From Thiocapsa roseopersicina (lineage in GTDB: Bacteria; Pseudomonadota; Gammaproteobacteria; Chromatiales; Chromatiaceae), in the NCBI RefSeq assembly GCF_900106925.1, contig NZ_FNNZ01000025.1, positions 1 to 56,734 on the forward strand: DNA of 56,734 bases. The letters run 5' to 3'. Positions 16,773 through 25,038 of the stretch are shown in pieces. Within the stretch, counting starts at the first letter, position 1; each line of letters opens with the position of its first letter. Below the pieces are notes generated by a model, which worked only from the letters and a program-made list of their open reading frames with translations, searched no databases and was not told the DNA's origin. A program made the position numbers and the translations under genes.

Positions 16773-18703
16773 CAGTGAACCGCCTCGCTCCAGCTCAATC
16801 GGGTCAGGCCACCGCTGCCGCCGCCCCCTCCCGCGCCCGTTTGCGCCCTCGCGAGTTGGACGTCGTAGCGCAAACCTCCGCTTCCGAACACTTTGATATC
16901 GTGTGCCCACACGGCACCGCGCAACTCGCCGCTCCCGCCGATGTCGACGCGAGCATAGGGGGCGTAGATTGCCGCGTAGATCGCGCTTGCGCCGGTGACA
17001 CTGATATCTTCCTTGTGGCCGGGCACCCCGTCCGACGCATGGATGTCGGAGTACAGGGCAACGGACGGAGCCATATAGGTCTGGCCATCATCGTCCGTAC
17101 GCTCGACTACCGAACGATTGTTCGGAAAGTGGAAGGGGTTGTTGCCGAGCTTCGACTCGCCTTTGACGTAGAGCGACAACGTCGAGTTTGCCCCTAAGAT
17201 GATGCTACCTGAACCTGCAAGATTGACGTCGCCGCCGACCCAGAGTGTCACGTCGACGTTGCTCGGAATCACGATACCGGCACTCCCGCCGATCCCGAAG
17301 TTGCCGTCGACACGCAGGGTGACATTCCGGTTCGCCGGAAAGTTGAGGTTTCGCCAACCTTGCAGATCGACGTTGCCGGTGATGGCGACGGTGATGTTCG
17401 GGTCGGTATCCAGGTTCTGCTGTACGCCGGGCGCGAAACGACCTTGGGCGCGTAGATAGGGAACGAGCTGATCGGAGGAGTTATCGTCGAGTTTCCGTAA
17501 GTTGCCGCTGAGAATAGCGTCAGTAGTCGGGCGTTTGGCCGTCATCAGCTCGCGGATACTGACGCCGGCGGGCTCGCAGGTGCGCGTCGGAACACCGGAC
17601 GCACTCGGCACGACCAGTCCTGGACGGTGCACCAGGTTGCCGATCGAGCCCCCGCCCTGCAAGGTTCCCGAGCCCCCGTAGGTCAGTGTGCCTAGGACCG
17701 TCCCACTGCCACTGAGGCTATAGTTACCGGCAACGTTGGCATCGTGGTGAATCTTGGCATTACCGCTCGCAGAGAGGTTGCCGTGAGCGTCGACATTGCC
17801 GTCGACCTCGGCGCTGGCCGTCAGCGACACGTTGCGACCCTGAATACCGGCAGGTGTGGCCAAGGACACATGCGAACAGTCGCTGTGGGACGAGGGGCCA
17901 AGTGCGAAGTTCCCAGAGGTGCTCACGTCGCCAGTGGCGGAAATGCGTCCGCAGATCCGTGTTCCGCTGTCGGTGGTGACGTTGCCGCCAGCGACGAACT
18001 CGCCCATCAAGGTACCGCCGATGTTGCCGCCCGCGGTGGATCTGGCGGAACCGAAGATGGAGCCGTTGCCCTTCAACTCGATCCGCCCACCTGCGAGTCG
18101 GTTGGAGATGTTGGCCCTGTAGAGCTCTCCGAGCTCCGGCGCGAGCGAGTCGTAGCTTCGAATACTCCCGCTGCCGGTGACATCGACGTGGCGACAGGCG
18201 GTTAGGACATCCTCGAACAATGCGGTACCGGATGACCCGGGCTCGAAGGTCATCACCAGAGTCCGCCCTTCACGGGGACCGATACCCTCGGTGAGTCCGA
18301 CCACGCGCAACCGCACCAGTCCGCCCACATCGGCGATATCCTCGACGAAATAGCCGGACAGCCGATCGATACCGTATGGCTCGGCACTGCCGGCATCGGT
18401 CCAAGTGATCGACGGGATCCTGTCGGTGATCGCCGAGCCGGTCCAAATCGCGTCGTCGGTCGGCGGCGCCAAACCACCGGAAACAGCCGCCTCAAGTGCA
18501 TCGGCAGCCGCCTGCAGTCCGGCCTCGGCCGCCAGAAAGGCATCGAGATACTGGCTCTGATGCGCCGCGATACGCATGTTCTTTTGGTTAACGGCGATCG
18601 CCGACACCCCGCTGAGCGTCATAACGGTCAGCATAATCAGCGCGATCGGCAAGACGACACCGCGTTGCGACGGGAGCGATGAGGAGCGGTCGGAAATCAT
18701 CAT
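16772..18703 (-). CDS. Large PilX-like minor pilin/adhesin (643 aa)
   Basis: Residues 1-70 resemble PilX: QRGVVLPIALIMLTVMTLSG, then QNMRIAAHQSQ-like sequence and FLAAEAGLQAAADALEAA. As in PilX, Glu5 is absent. The remaining 570 residues are a Gly/Ser/Asn-rich beta-repeat region (VDGNVDAHGNLSASGNAKIH, NVAGNYSLSGSGTV, VDLQGWRNLNFPANRNVTL), a right-handed beta-solenoid-like pattern that I associate with DUF7305-type proteins. PilX proteins are usually under 250 residues, so this is a fusion or a distinct surface adhesin. It starts by ATGA overlap with pilW and ends by TGATG overlap with pilE. PilY1, expected at this place, is missing. Confidence 0.78.
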   Translation of the reverse strand: MMISDRSSSLPSQRGVVLPIALIMLTVMTLSGVSAIAVNQKNMRIAAHQSQYLDAFLAAEAGLQAAADALEAAVSGGLAPPTDDAIWTGSAITDRIPSITWTDAGSAEPYGIDRLSGYFVEDIADVGGLVRLRVVGLTEGIGPREGRTLVMTFEPGSSGTALFEDVLTACRHVDVTGSGSIRSYDSLAPELGELYRANISNRLAGGRIELKGNGSIFGSARSTAGGNIGGTLMGEFVAGGNVTTDSGTRICGRISATGDVSTSGNFALGPSSHSDCSHVSLATPAGIQGRNVSLTASAEVDGNVDAHGNLSASGNAKIHHDANVAGNYSLSGSGTVLGTLTYGGSGTLQGGGSIGNLVHRPGLVVPSASGVPTRTCEPAGVSIRELMTAKRPTTDAILSGNLRKLDDNSSDQLVPYLRAQGRFAPGVQQNLDTDPNITVAITGNVDLQGWRNLNFPANRNVTLRVDGNFGIGGSAGIVIPSNVDVTLWVGGDVNLAGSGSIILGANSTLSLYVKGESKLGNNPFHFPNNRSVVERTDDDGQTYMAPSVALYSDIHASDGVPGHKEDISVTGASAIYAAIYAPYARVDIGGSGELRGAVWAHDIKVFGSGGLRYDVQLARAQTGAGGGGGSGGLTRLSWSEAVH

Positions 18704-19323
18704 GGCTGCGCTCCGCCTGCAAGGATACGTGCGCGCACACCGACCGAAAGGACCACCTCTTGATCCGGAACACCGCCGGCAGGATTGCCGAGAGCGGTGA
18801 AGGTAAGCCGGACACCATTGACCGTGCTCCAATCCGTCGGTATCTCGTTGGCGGGTCTGAGATCGCCGGCAACGTAGTAACGAAACGCCAATCTGTCGAT
18901 ATCGGGTACCAACAGCTCGACCGAGCCGCCGTTGGGTTCACACCCGAGAAAAGGAACCGTCGCCCCGTCGATGACACGCGTCGAGACCAGGAAGGTGTCG
19001 GTGCTGACCGCGGTCAGCGGGGTCCCGGTACAGTCCTGCCCGGGCAACGACGGATCGATGGAGTAGTTGTAGGAAACGGTAATCCGGTTAGGCGTACCCG
19101 AGAGGGCATTTCCGGCCGATGTACCGTAGCCGGCCTCACGGATATGGCGCGTAAGGAGGTCGCCAGCCGCCAGAATGGTGGTGCTCTGGCGGTTGAGCGC
19201 GGTTTGCATGGCGAGCACTTGGCGCGCCGCAAGTTGCGCCTGAATAATCCCGCCGGTCAAGAATAGGCCCAGGGTCATGGCAACCAACAGCTCGACCAGG
19301 GTGAACCCGCGCTGGCTCGTCAT
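18700..19323 (-). CDS. pilW: Minor pseudopilin PilW
   Basis: A 207-residue minor pilin with a very short leader (MTSQRG) before FTLVELLVAMTLGLFLTGGI, giving Phe1 and Glu5 after PilD cleavage. Downstream come the PilW hallmarks: a long helix (QVLAMQTALNRQS), HIREAGYGT and a beta-rich C-terminus with VPFLGCEPNGGSVELLVPDI. The start at 19323 overlaps the PilV stop as ATGA; a further ATG lies two codons upstream. PilW works with PilV, PilX and FimU/FimT to prime pilus assembly in the inner membrane. Confidence 0.88.
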   Translation of the reverse strand: MTSQRGFTLVELLVAMTLGLFLTGGIIQAQLAARQVLAMQTALNRQSTTILAAGDLLTRHIREAGYGTSAGNALSGTPNRITVSYNYSIDPSLPGQDCTGTPLTAVSTDTFLVSTRVIDGATVPFLGCEPNGGSVELLVPDIDRLAFRYYVAGDLRPANEIPTDWSTVNGVRLTFTALGNPAGGVPDQEVVLSVGVRARILAGGAQP

Positions 19324-19721
19324 TGCCATTGCCTCACTTCATGGCTGAATGACTGACGTGGTGCGATCGCATCGGAGGCATCCCTCGCTCGTGCACGCTG
19401 GTCCCACGTCACCGTGACGACATGGGTATCCGTGCCCGGAACAACGGCCCCCTGTCCGCCCGGGAGTCGATTTCCAAGGTCGGCCTGCCATTCGATCAGG
19501 TAAGCATCCGCGTTACCGGCATCGCCCATGATGCGAATGTGCTCGCCCATATCCTCGGCAGCGATACTCGCCAGGACACGAAAGCGCATGTCTTGGCTCG
19601 CCCGCAGGGCGTTCAGATAGAGCCCCGCAAGGCCGAGCATTCCGATCGACAGGACCAGGGTTGCAATCAGGACTTCGATCAGCGTGACGCCGCGTTCGCG
19701 ACTTTGCAGACAGCGCTTCAT
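19320..19721 (-). CDS. pilV: Minor pilin PilV
   Basis: A 133-residue prepilin: the leader MKRCLQSRERG is followed by VTLIEVLIATLVLSIGMLGL, then AGLYLNALRASQDMRFRVLA, a sequence typical of PilV. Glu5 is present and position 1 is Val. The C-terminal part contains VTVTWDQRARARD. The start at 19721 overlaps the upstream stop (TAATG), consistent with translational coupling. It is part of the FimT-PilV-PilW-PilX-PilE series whose order is conserved across gammaproteobacteria. Confidence 0.88.
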   Translation of the reverse strand: MKRCLQSRERGVTLIEVLIATLVLSIGMLGLAGLYLNALRASQDMRFRVLASIAAEDMGEHIRIMGDAGNADAYLIEWQADLGNRLPGGQGAVVPGTDTHVVTVTWDQRARARDASDAIAPRQSFSHEVRQWQ

Positions 19722-20308
19722 TAGCAGCCCGCCTCCTGGACTCGGGCGAGTCCGATCCGAGACACGCAAACGTGGCGCGTGCGTGTGCCCTGCGGGGCGG
19801 ATACCGTGAACGAAACGACGTTGCCGAGAACGTACCCACGGGATGTGAAATCGATCGCCGCGGTGCTCCCGACGATGGTCGCCCGATCAATCGACGGCTG
19901 TACCCCGAGCACTTCACTCGGGCTCGCGCAGGCGCGTTCGATCAAGATCCACCCGCTCTGCCAAGCGGTCGAATCCCCGCAGCTCGACCCATCGTCGCTT
20001 TGGCACAGACAGACCGCGAGGCCCCGCGTCACCGCCTCATGACGCGCTTGGTTGATCGCGCCGAGCACGATGTTGGAGGCGTCGGTGGTTGCGCTGTTGG
20101 CGGTATAGGTGCGGAAACTCGGAACACCCAGCGAGACCAGGATGACCAGCAGGGACAGGGTCACCATGAGCTCGATAAGAGTGAATCCAGACGTCGCGAT
20201 GTGCGCTCGCTGGACCGATGCAACTCCCCGACCGCTGGCCGGTCTCGCGCGGAGTCGACCGTGCCGGCCCGTGGCAAACGGCGAAGAAGGCAACGACTGC
20301 TTGATCAT
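19721..20308 (-). CDS. fimT: FimT/GspH-type minor pseudopilin with long leader
   Basis: The first gene of the minor-pilin operon, 195 residues. The prepilin peptidase site is GFTLIELMVTLSLLVILVSL at about residues 41-60, so the leader is about 41 residues, much longer than the usual 6-15. AAAGGGACG upstream of the ATG at 20308 supports this start; an internal alternative would be needed for a normal leader, but none has a better ribosome site. The body has the FimT signature (FRTYTANSATTDASNIVLGA, INQARHEAVTRG) and Cys pairs. In related bacteria FimT also binds DNA during natural transformation. Confidence 0.83.
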   Translation of the reverse strand: MIKQSLPSSPFATGRHGRLRARPASGRGVASVQRAHIATSGFTLIELMVTLSLLVILVSLGVPSFRTYTANSATTDASNIVLGAINQARHEAVTRGLAVCLCQSDDGSSCGDSTAWQSGWILIERACASPSEVLGVQPSIDRATIVGSTAAIDFTSRGYVLGNVVSFTVSAPQGTRTRHVCVSRIGLARVQEAGC

Positions 20309-20697
20309 GAGTTACGTCCCTTTAACTCTCGCGAGGAGTCCGGCGGTGCCGCAGTGAGCCAGTCACAGGCTCGGCAAGTCATCCGATGCGATGTGCGCGG
20401 GCTGATCGAAACCCATCACGATGCCAGCAGGCGAATGAGTTTGAGCTCACGCCCCTCTCGCCGTCTCATCGGACACATCGCGACGCCGATGATAGTACAT
20501 CCACGCTTCGTTAGCAGCCCCTTCATCGTCTCAGCGTGACCTTTGCTCGTGCAGCAACACGACAGCCTCTGCGGAGCCGGGTACCCGGCCGACGGCGCGA
20601 GCAGGCCAGCAGCGGGGTTGGATGCAAGATGCGGGAATCGTCGCACGACGATGCGACACAACCTGTCGGATCTGCCGGCCCGCCGATTCGTTCGATG
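20309..20697. other. Intergenic stretch without recognisable gene
   Basis: No coding region is supported. This interval contains the likely promoter of the minor-pilin operon close to 20309-20400 and the region downstream of the MOSC gene. Confidence 0.4.
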
Positions 20698-21219
20698 TCA
20701 GACCACGGTCACCTCGTCGCCGACCTGAATCAGCCCACCCTCGCGCACGCGCAGGCAGTGCCCGCCGTAACGCCCGAGCGCCTTGGCCATACCGGCACCA
20801 GCGACCCGATCCAGATACCCGCAGGGCGGGCGCACACGGTGCCAAGTCAACACCGCCTCGCCGATCCGCAGGCTGCGGCCCCGTAGCTCGACCCCGACCA
20901 GCCCGGATACCACCAGGTTGCGCCGGTGTTGCCCGGCGTCGAGCGGCAGTCCATGTCGGCGCTCGGCACGGAGCAGCTCCTCGGCCAGGATCAAGGTGAC
21001 CTGACAGCCGTCGGTGAGCCGCCAGAAGCCACGGCCCAGGGCATAGCGATCGTCCGCCAACCCTTGGTCGACGAGCGCCAGGGTCCGCTCGGAGGAGCGC
21101 ATCGGCGCCCCTGCCGCATCGGCGACGAAGATCGCCGTCACGCGACCGACGGGAACCCGTCGGAATCGCCAAACGAACCTCTCGAGCCGCGCCCTCAGCC
21201 GATCAAGGGTAGCTGTCAC
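20698..21219 (-). CDS. MOSC-domain protein
   Basis: A 173-residue protein starting with GTG at 21219, whose first bases overlap the RES toxin stop (GTGA). It has the MOSC pattern: an N-terminal strand VGRVTAIFVADAAGAPM, a central NLVVSGLVGVELRGRSLRIG and HRVRPPCGYLDRVAGAGMAK with the conserved Cys, then GGHCLRVREGGLIQVGDEV. MOSC proteins transfer or bind sulfur through that cysteine and are related to the molybdenum-cofactor sulfurase C-terminus. The coupling to a toxin gene is unusual and may only reflect compact gene packing. Confidence 0.78.
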   Translation of the reverse strand: MTATLDRLRARLERFVWRFRRVPVGRVTAIFVADAAGAPMRSSERTLALVDQGLADDRYALGRGFWRLTDGCQVTLILAEELLRAERRHGLPLDAGQHRRNLVVSGLVGVELRGRSLRIGEAVLTWHRVRPPCGYLDRVAGAGMAKALGRYGGHCLRVREGGLIQVGDEVTVV

Positions 21220-21917
21220 GACGACTGGATCAGCGTCTTGCGGTAGACCCGCACGATGCGGGTGCCATCCCAGACATAGGAAAGGTGGGGACCCTGCCGG
21301 GGGATGGTGACGGCGGGTGGCCGCAGCGCGGCGATGCACTCTCCTCCGGGATCCCGCACCGACCGGTAGACAATCCCCCAGGACCGCACCGCGCGCATCG
21401 CCAAGCCAAACGCTTGAGATGGCCGCCAATCGTCAGGGTCATGCAGATGGTCGTAGTCCGCACCCCGGACATCGTGCAAGGGCTTCGCCACTTCGCCCAC
21501 GTAGACCCGCATGTCGATCTCCCCGGCATCCTCTCGCGTGTAGGCAAGAAACCGGGCGCGGTGGTAGCGCGTCTCCTCGATCGCCGTGTGCAGGGTCTTG
21601 GCCGCGTAATAAACGCCGAAGCTACCGTCGCTGAATCGGCTGGCCACGCCGATGTGCGTGAACGCGGCCATCACCGGCGTCGAGCCGGGGCCACAGACAC
21701 GGTCTTCGCGATCGACCAGTGCGATATCCCCGGCCTCGTCGCGCAAGCGCTCGTTGGTCAGCCCTTCGAGATAGAACAGCTCGTCCATCAGGTCCGGTTC
21801 CACCAACGTCTCGAAGAGGTTGATGGGCGGAAACTCCGAGGAGACGATTCGGTACTGGTGCGTCCAGTCCAGATCGCAACAGGGCGGGCGCTGCGGATCA
21901 GAGTCCCCGCTGAGCAT
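21216..21917 (-). CDS. RES-domain toxin of a type II toxin-antitoxin pair
   Basis: A 233-residue RES-family protein. Visible features are YRIVSSEFPPINLFE with the conserved Arg, DGSFGVYYAAKTLHTAIEET containing the YxA...E core, RVYVGEVAKPLHDVRG, and GIVYRSVRDPGGECIAALRP with the RSVR...G.C pattern. RES toxins studied elsewhere degrade cellular NAD+. The ATG at 21917 overlaps the antitoxin gene by 20 bp, the usual arrangement. An alternative ATG (21935) lies inside the antitoxin frame and has no better support. Expression should be controlled by the antitoxin through the palindrome at 22308-22321. Confidence 0.88.
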   Translation of the reverse strand: MLSGDSDPQRPPCCDLDWTHQYRIVSSEFPPINLFETLVEPDLMDELFYLEGLTNERLRDEAGDIALVDREDRVCGPGSTPVMAAFTHIGVASRFSDGSFGVYYAAKTLHTAIEETRYHRARFLAYTREDAGEIDMRVYVGEVAKPLHDVRGADYDHLHDPDDWRPSQAFGLAMRAVRSWGIVYRSVRDPGGECIAALRPPAVTIPRQGPHLSYVWDGTRIVRVYRKTLIQSS

Positions 21918-22299
21918 CGAGATACCGCCGCACATCCGCTAGATCGATCAGGCTGCCGCCGAGCATCCGTTCAAGCGCCGACTGCCCGTGAAACAGCGGC
22001 GCCATATTGGGCTTCTTCACCCATTCGTCGGCCGCACGCGGCGACGGCAAGAGGATGTTCAGCGCCTTGGCGATACCCAGCAGGTAACTGATGCGATCCA
22101 GGACGTCCCGCCCAAGCCGCCGGGCCGTCTTCTCGGCCTTCCATTTGAAGAAGGTCGACTCCGGTGGGATGCCGAGCAAAATCCGCTCCTGAGCGGCCGT
22201 GAGCCCCCAACGTGCGGAAAGATTAAAGAAGGCCTGCAGGGCGGCACTGGAGAGTCGCTCCGGATCGAAACCGGTGTGGGGATGCGGGAGTGCACTCAT
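21898..22299 (-). CDS. Xre/ParS-type (DUF2384) antitoxin
   Basis: A 133-residue partner of the RES toxin. The first 90 residues form an Xre-like helical DNA-binding region (LSSAALQAFFNLSARWGLTA, then QERILLGIPPESTFFKWK), and the C-terminal 40 are the toxin-binding DUF2384 segment (APLFHGQSALERMLGGSLID, LADVRRYLDAQRGL). The start at 22299 was chosen because homology begins there and because the operator lies 8 bp upstream; two further ATG codons upstream would place the operator inside the gene. It neutralises the toxin and should repress the operon. Confidence 0.86.
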   Translation of the reverse strand: MSALPHPHTGFDPERLSSAALQAFFNLSARWGLTAAQERILLGIPPESTFFKWKAEKTARRLGRDVLDRISYLLGIAKALNILLPSPRAADEWVKKPNMAPLFHGQSALERMLGGSLIDLADVRRYLDAQRGL

Positions 22300-22307
22300 C
22301 TTATATG

Positions 22308-22321
22308 CTCCAAGTTTGGAG
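22308..22321. promoter_or_regulatory. Palindromic operator of the Xre-RES operon
   Basis: CTCCAAGTTTGGAG is a perfect inverted repeat (6-bp arms, 2-bp centre) 8 bp upstream of the antitoxin start. A second, degenerate copy of the half site (CTTGGGGTAT on the minus strand) lies about 20-30 bp further upstream, so cooperative binding by the antitoxin dimer is plausible. Confidence 0.65.
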
Positions 22322-22552
22322 TATTTCCTCATATACCCCAAGAATAGAGCTTCCTGTGAGGGTTATCCAGTCCTCCGAAAATCCTCATCGGTTAGCACCT
22401 CGATCAAGGTACTTGCACACAAGCCGATGGCGTCACGGCGAAGGCGTCGGTGGCCGCCTTGCGAGCAACGACGCAACGACTCCGCCGACTTGCACGATTC
22501 GACGGTCTCAGGCAGCGTTGAAGACTTTCCGTGCAGAAAGATGGTTGGCCGC

Positions 22553-22939
22553 ATGACCACGCTCTTCTCGATCATCGAATCTCCGAACCATCCTCGCTTC
22601 GACGCCCTCTATGAGCGTCTCGGCATCAGCCAGGCCAAGCTCGCCTCGCAACGCAAGGCGCTGCAAGCACTCAAGTCCATGACGCCGGACTGGATCGTGG
22701 CGGAGTTCTTCTACGGTTTCGGCAACAACTACGCCGGTGCGAATGTCAGCAACCTGGACGTCCTTCTCGCGGCCGTGCGCAAACAGGCACCGTCGGCACG
22801 AACGATCGTGCTGGTCGGTAAAGAACAGGCCCCATATATTCCGCGACTGGCCGAACTCTTCAGGATCCATGCCGTGCTGACATTGCCGGTCACCGAGGCC
22901 GACCTCGAAGCGGTCCTGCGGGATACGCAAACCTCTTAA
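22553..22939 (+). CDS. Hypothetical protein, receiver-like fold (128 aa)
   Basis: From the ATG at 22553 (MTTLFSIIESPNHPRFDALY) the product is 128 residues. The second half, RTIVLVGKEQAPYIPRLAEL followed by RIHAVLTLPVTEADLEAVLR, has the alternation of strand and helix seen at the end of CheY-like or other Rossmann-like domains, but the acidic phosphoacceptor pattern is not evident. An in-frame ATG at 22541 is possible. Clear coding bias and clean ends support a real gene. Function unknown; it stands alone between divergent units. Confidence 0.62.
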   Translation: MTTLFSIIESPNHPRFDALYERLGISQAKLASQRKALQALKSMTPDWIVAEFFYGFGNNYAGANVSNLDVLLAAVRKQAPSARTIVLVGKEQAPYIPRLAELFRIHAVLTLPVTEADLEAVLRDTQTS

Positions 22940-23033
22940 CCGCGCTCGAGCACACGGCTCGCTGACCTTGCGGCGAATAGATACCTCACCATCCGGCCAC
23001 CCCGCGTCGGCCTCCCGAACCGATCCAGCCGAC

Positions 23034-23645
23034 TCAGGTCACCGCCGGGCATTGGTGCAGGTAAGAAACGTCCGACAGCTGGCGCATGACGAACTCGGCC
23101 ACATCCGCCCGGCTGACGAGTCCGGCCATCAAGGTGGGGTCGGTGCCGCTGCGATAGTCGCCGGTACGCGGTCCGTCACCGAGCCCGCCGGGCCGCACGA
23201 TGGTCCAGTCCAGTCCGCTCGCCTGGATGAGGCGCTCCTGCTCGGTCTTGGCCGCGATGATAGGTTGCAACACCGTGTCCATGGCCTGCCGGAACTCCGG
23301 GCTGACCTGCTCGCGACTGTCACCGACCCCGAGCGAGGTCACAGCGACGAGCCGGCGCACCCCGTTGGTCTGCATGGCCTCGATGATGCGCTGCGTGCCG
23401 TGCGCCTCGACCGGCTCGGTGCCGACCCCGGAGCCCAGTACGCAGATCACGGCATCTGCTCCTTGAACACAGCGGCTGGTCGCCTCCTGATCCAGCACAT
23501 CTCCGCAGACGACGTTCAAGCCGGGCCGCGCCTCGATCTTGGCGGGGTCGCGCACCAATGCCGTCACGGTGTGACCGGACGCGAGAGCCTGCTCCAGAAC
23601 CTGCCGGCCGGTTCCACCGGTCGCGCCAAAGAGTGCGATCTGCAT
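23034..23645 (-). CDS. NAD(P)H-binding NmrA/SDR-like protein
   Basis: A 203-residue atypical short-chain dehydrogenase. The N-terminal Rossmann motif is ALFGATGGTGRQVLEQALAS (GxxGxxG) at residues 4-23, followed by VTALVRDPAKIE, CGDVLDQEA, DAVICVLGSG and RRLVAVTSLGVGD. The later LDWTIVRPGGLGDG fits the NAD(P)H-binding-13 (YwnB/SDR_a5) subfamily. These proteins act as NADPH sensors or flavin/quinone reductases. The start at 23645 lies exactly at the family's first strand. It is followed, on the same strand, by nothing related; the upstream thermonuclease ends 110 bp away. Confidence 0.85.
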   Translation of the reverse strand: MQIALFGATGGTGRQVLEQALASGHTVTALVRDPAKIEARPGLNVVCGDVLDQEATSRCVQGADAVICVLGSGVGTEPVEAHGTQRIIEAMQTNGVRRLVAVTSLGVGDSREQVSPEFRQAMDTVLQPIIAAKTEQERLIQASGLDWTIVRPGGLGDGPRTGDYRSGTDPTLMAGLVSRADVAEFVMRQLSDVSYLHQCPAVT

Positions 23646-23754
23646 GCTCGGATGTCCTCGAGGTCTGTGGTTGATCGAAAGAGTCGCCGGAGCGAAGAGA
23701 CCGGCGACCTTCGGCATGATAAGGCCGGGGATCGGCAACCCCGTCGCGTCCCGA

Positions 23755-24387
23755 TCAATCCCGCGGGAAATACTGCTTCGATCCGCTCTCCCGCACGCAG
23801 TAGATCCCGCCCCGTGGTCCCGTGCAGAGCCGCCCGGAATCGCACGGACAGGCACCCGAGCTCGGCTTCGCGGGCACGGCCGTCTTCCCGCCGCCGTCGC
23901 GCCAATCCCAGGGCGCGATCGGCCGCGGGTCGGCCCAGAGTCCGACCCCATCCCTCCGAGCCGCCTTCTCGGCCGCTTCGTAGAGCCGCCGGTCGCTCGG
24001 AGATTGCTCGCCGGCGTACTCGCGATACCACCAGGCGTAGCCGGCTCTCACAAGTGCCAGGTTCACGTCCGCACCATCCAGCATGAGCGTGCCGACCATG
24101 CGGCCGTAACGGTCACGCTTGTGCCAATCGACGCTGACGACCTCGCCACCGACGAGTGCCGAGAGTTGCTGCTTAGCTTTGGTACCGAAGGGCTGTTTGC
24201 TCTCGGGGGCGTCGATCCCGGCCAAGCGGGTCCGATGCAGATCCTTGTGCGCATCGAGCACCTCGACGGTATCGCCGTCGAGGATGCGGACGACCGTGCC
24301 GAGGAGGGTGTCGGCATGGGCTGGAGGGAAGATCGGGAGGGTCAAGACAAGGAGGGCAGGGAGCAAACGCAGGAGCGAAAGGGACAC
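23755..24387 (-). CDS. Secreted thermonuclease-like (SNase) nuclease
   Basis: A 210-residue exported nuclease with a GTG start; the signal peptide is SLSLLRLLPALLVLTLPIF ending PPAHA. The SNase domain follows: LGTVVRILDGDTVEVLDA, HRTRLAGIDAPESKQPFG (catalytic Arg and Glu), KRDRYGRMVGTL (second Arg) and LALVRAGYAWWYREYAGEQS. The C-terminus carries a Cys-rich tail, GACPCDSGRLCTGPRGGIYC then RESGSKQYF, seen in a subgroup of bacterial SNases. It should cleave DNA or RNA in the periplasm or outside, with calcium. Its 5' end and leader are duplicated 600 bp upstream. Confidence 0.88.
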   Translation of the reverse strand: MSLSLLRLLPALLVLTLPIFPPAHADTLLGTVVRILDGDTVEVLDAHKDLHRTRLAGIDAPESKQPFGTKAKQQLSALVGGEVVSVDWHKRDRYGRMVGTLMLDGADVNLALVRAGYAWWYREYAGEQSPSDRRLYEAAEKAARRDGVGLWADPRPIAPWDWRDGGGKTAVPAKPSSGACPCDSGRLCTGPRGGIYCVRESGSKQYFPRD

Positions 24388-24668
24388 GACGTACCCCGGA
24401 CAACGGACATGGGTACCTTGGAGGGTAGACCAGTCCGCGACGGGGACGGGTGAACAGATTCACGCAAACGCCAGTCGCACCGTCGAAACATGCGTCGGCG
24501 GCTCATTCCGGGGCGGAGGTACGGAGTTTGGGGCAACTTGTCCGCTCGAACGCCTCCGGAACACAGCCACGGATGGCGAACGACTGCGCCCCGGAGCGAA
24601 CAGGAGCCTCATGGCTCAGTGTTGAGCCGCCTAAAATCCAGTCTCAATGCGAATACATTGTTCGATCC

Positions 24669-24878
24669 CTACGATATGGTTTGATGAAGGTAATACGTTT
24701 CTCCATTCAACTTGAAAGAGCCAAGCAGCGCATGAACTTCAGAGATCTCTTTGCAGAAGACAAACCCTGGAAGTTCGGGAATCTTTATGCATCCATCTTT
24801 TGTGAACGTGTCGACATGATTCGACTCTAATGCCTTTTGAGCCCAAGCAATAACCTGATTTGAAATACGAATGCTCAT
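24669..24878 (-). CDS. Small hypothetical protein (69 aa) in low-GC DNA
   Basis: The ATG at 24878 opens a 69-residue frame, MSIRISNQVIAWAQKALESN through GSFKLNGETYYLHQTIS. Its local base composition is clearly lower in GC than the neighbourhood, suggesting recent arrival. There is one pair of cysteines (DGCIKI and VFCKEI). The upstream DNA is the duplicated nuclease leader, so its transcription might start there. No family recognised and no good ribosome site seen; treat as provisional. Confidence 0.42.
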   Translation of the reverse strand: MSIRISNQVIAWAQKALESNHVDTFTKDGCIKIPELPGFVFCKEISEVHALLGSFKLNGETYYLHQTIS

Positions 24879-24933
24879 CAAAGCGGGTCTCAGATCAGAG
24901 CGGAAAAACCGAAGGACCAATAACGCGCGCCTT

Positions 24934-25038
24934 ATCGGGAGGTCAGGATGAGGAGCGCAGGGAGCAACCACGGAGCGAAAAGGGATACGCCGTACCCCAG
25001 ACTACGGACATGGCTACCTTGGAGGGAGACCAGTCCGC
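24934..25038 (-). repeat. Degenerate second copy of the nuclease 5' end and leader
   Basis: This 105-bp stretch matches 24332-24438 (start and upstream leader of the thermonuclease) at roughly 85% identity by eye, in the same orientation. Shared blocks include GTACCCC, ACGGACATGG, TACCTTGGAGGG and CAGTCCGC. In this copy the start codon GTG has become GTA and the signal-peptide frame ends in a TAA after about 18 codons, so it is dead as a nuclease start but may still act as a promoter. Confidence 0.75.

Noticed and set aside
22363-22540. A minus-strand frame ending RRDAIGLCASTLIEVLTDED looked partly protein-like.
   Set aside because: It has no recognisable family, no ribosome site, and overlaps the start region of the gene at 22553; evidence was too weak to list.
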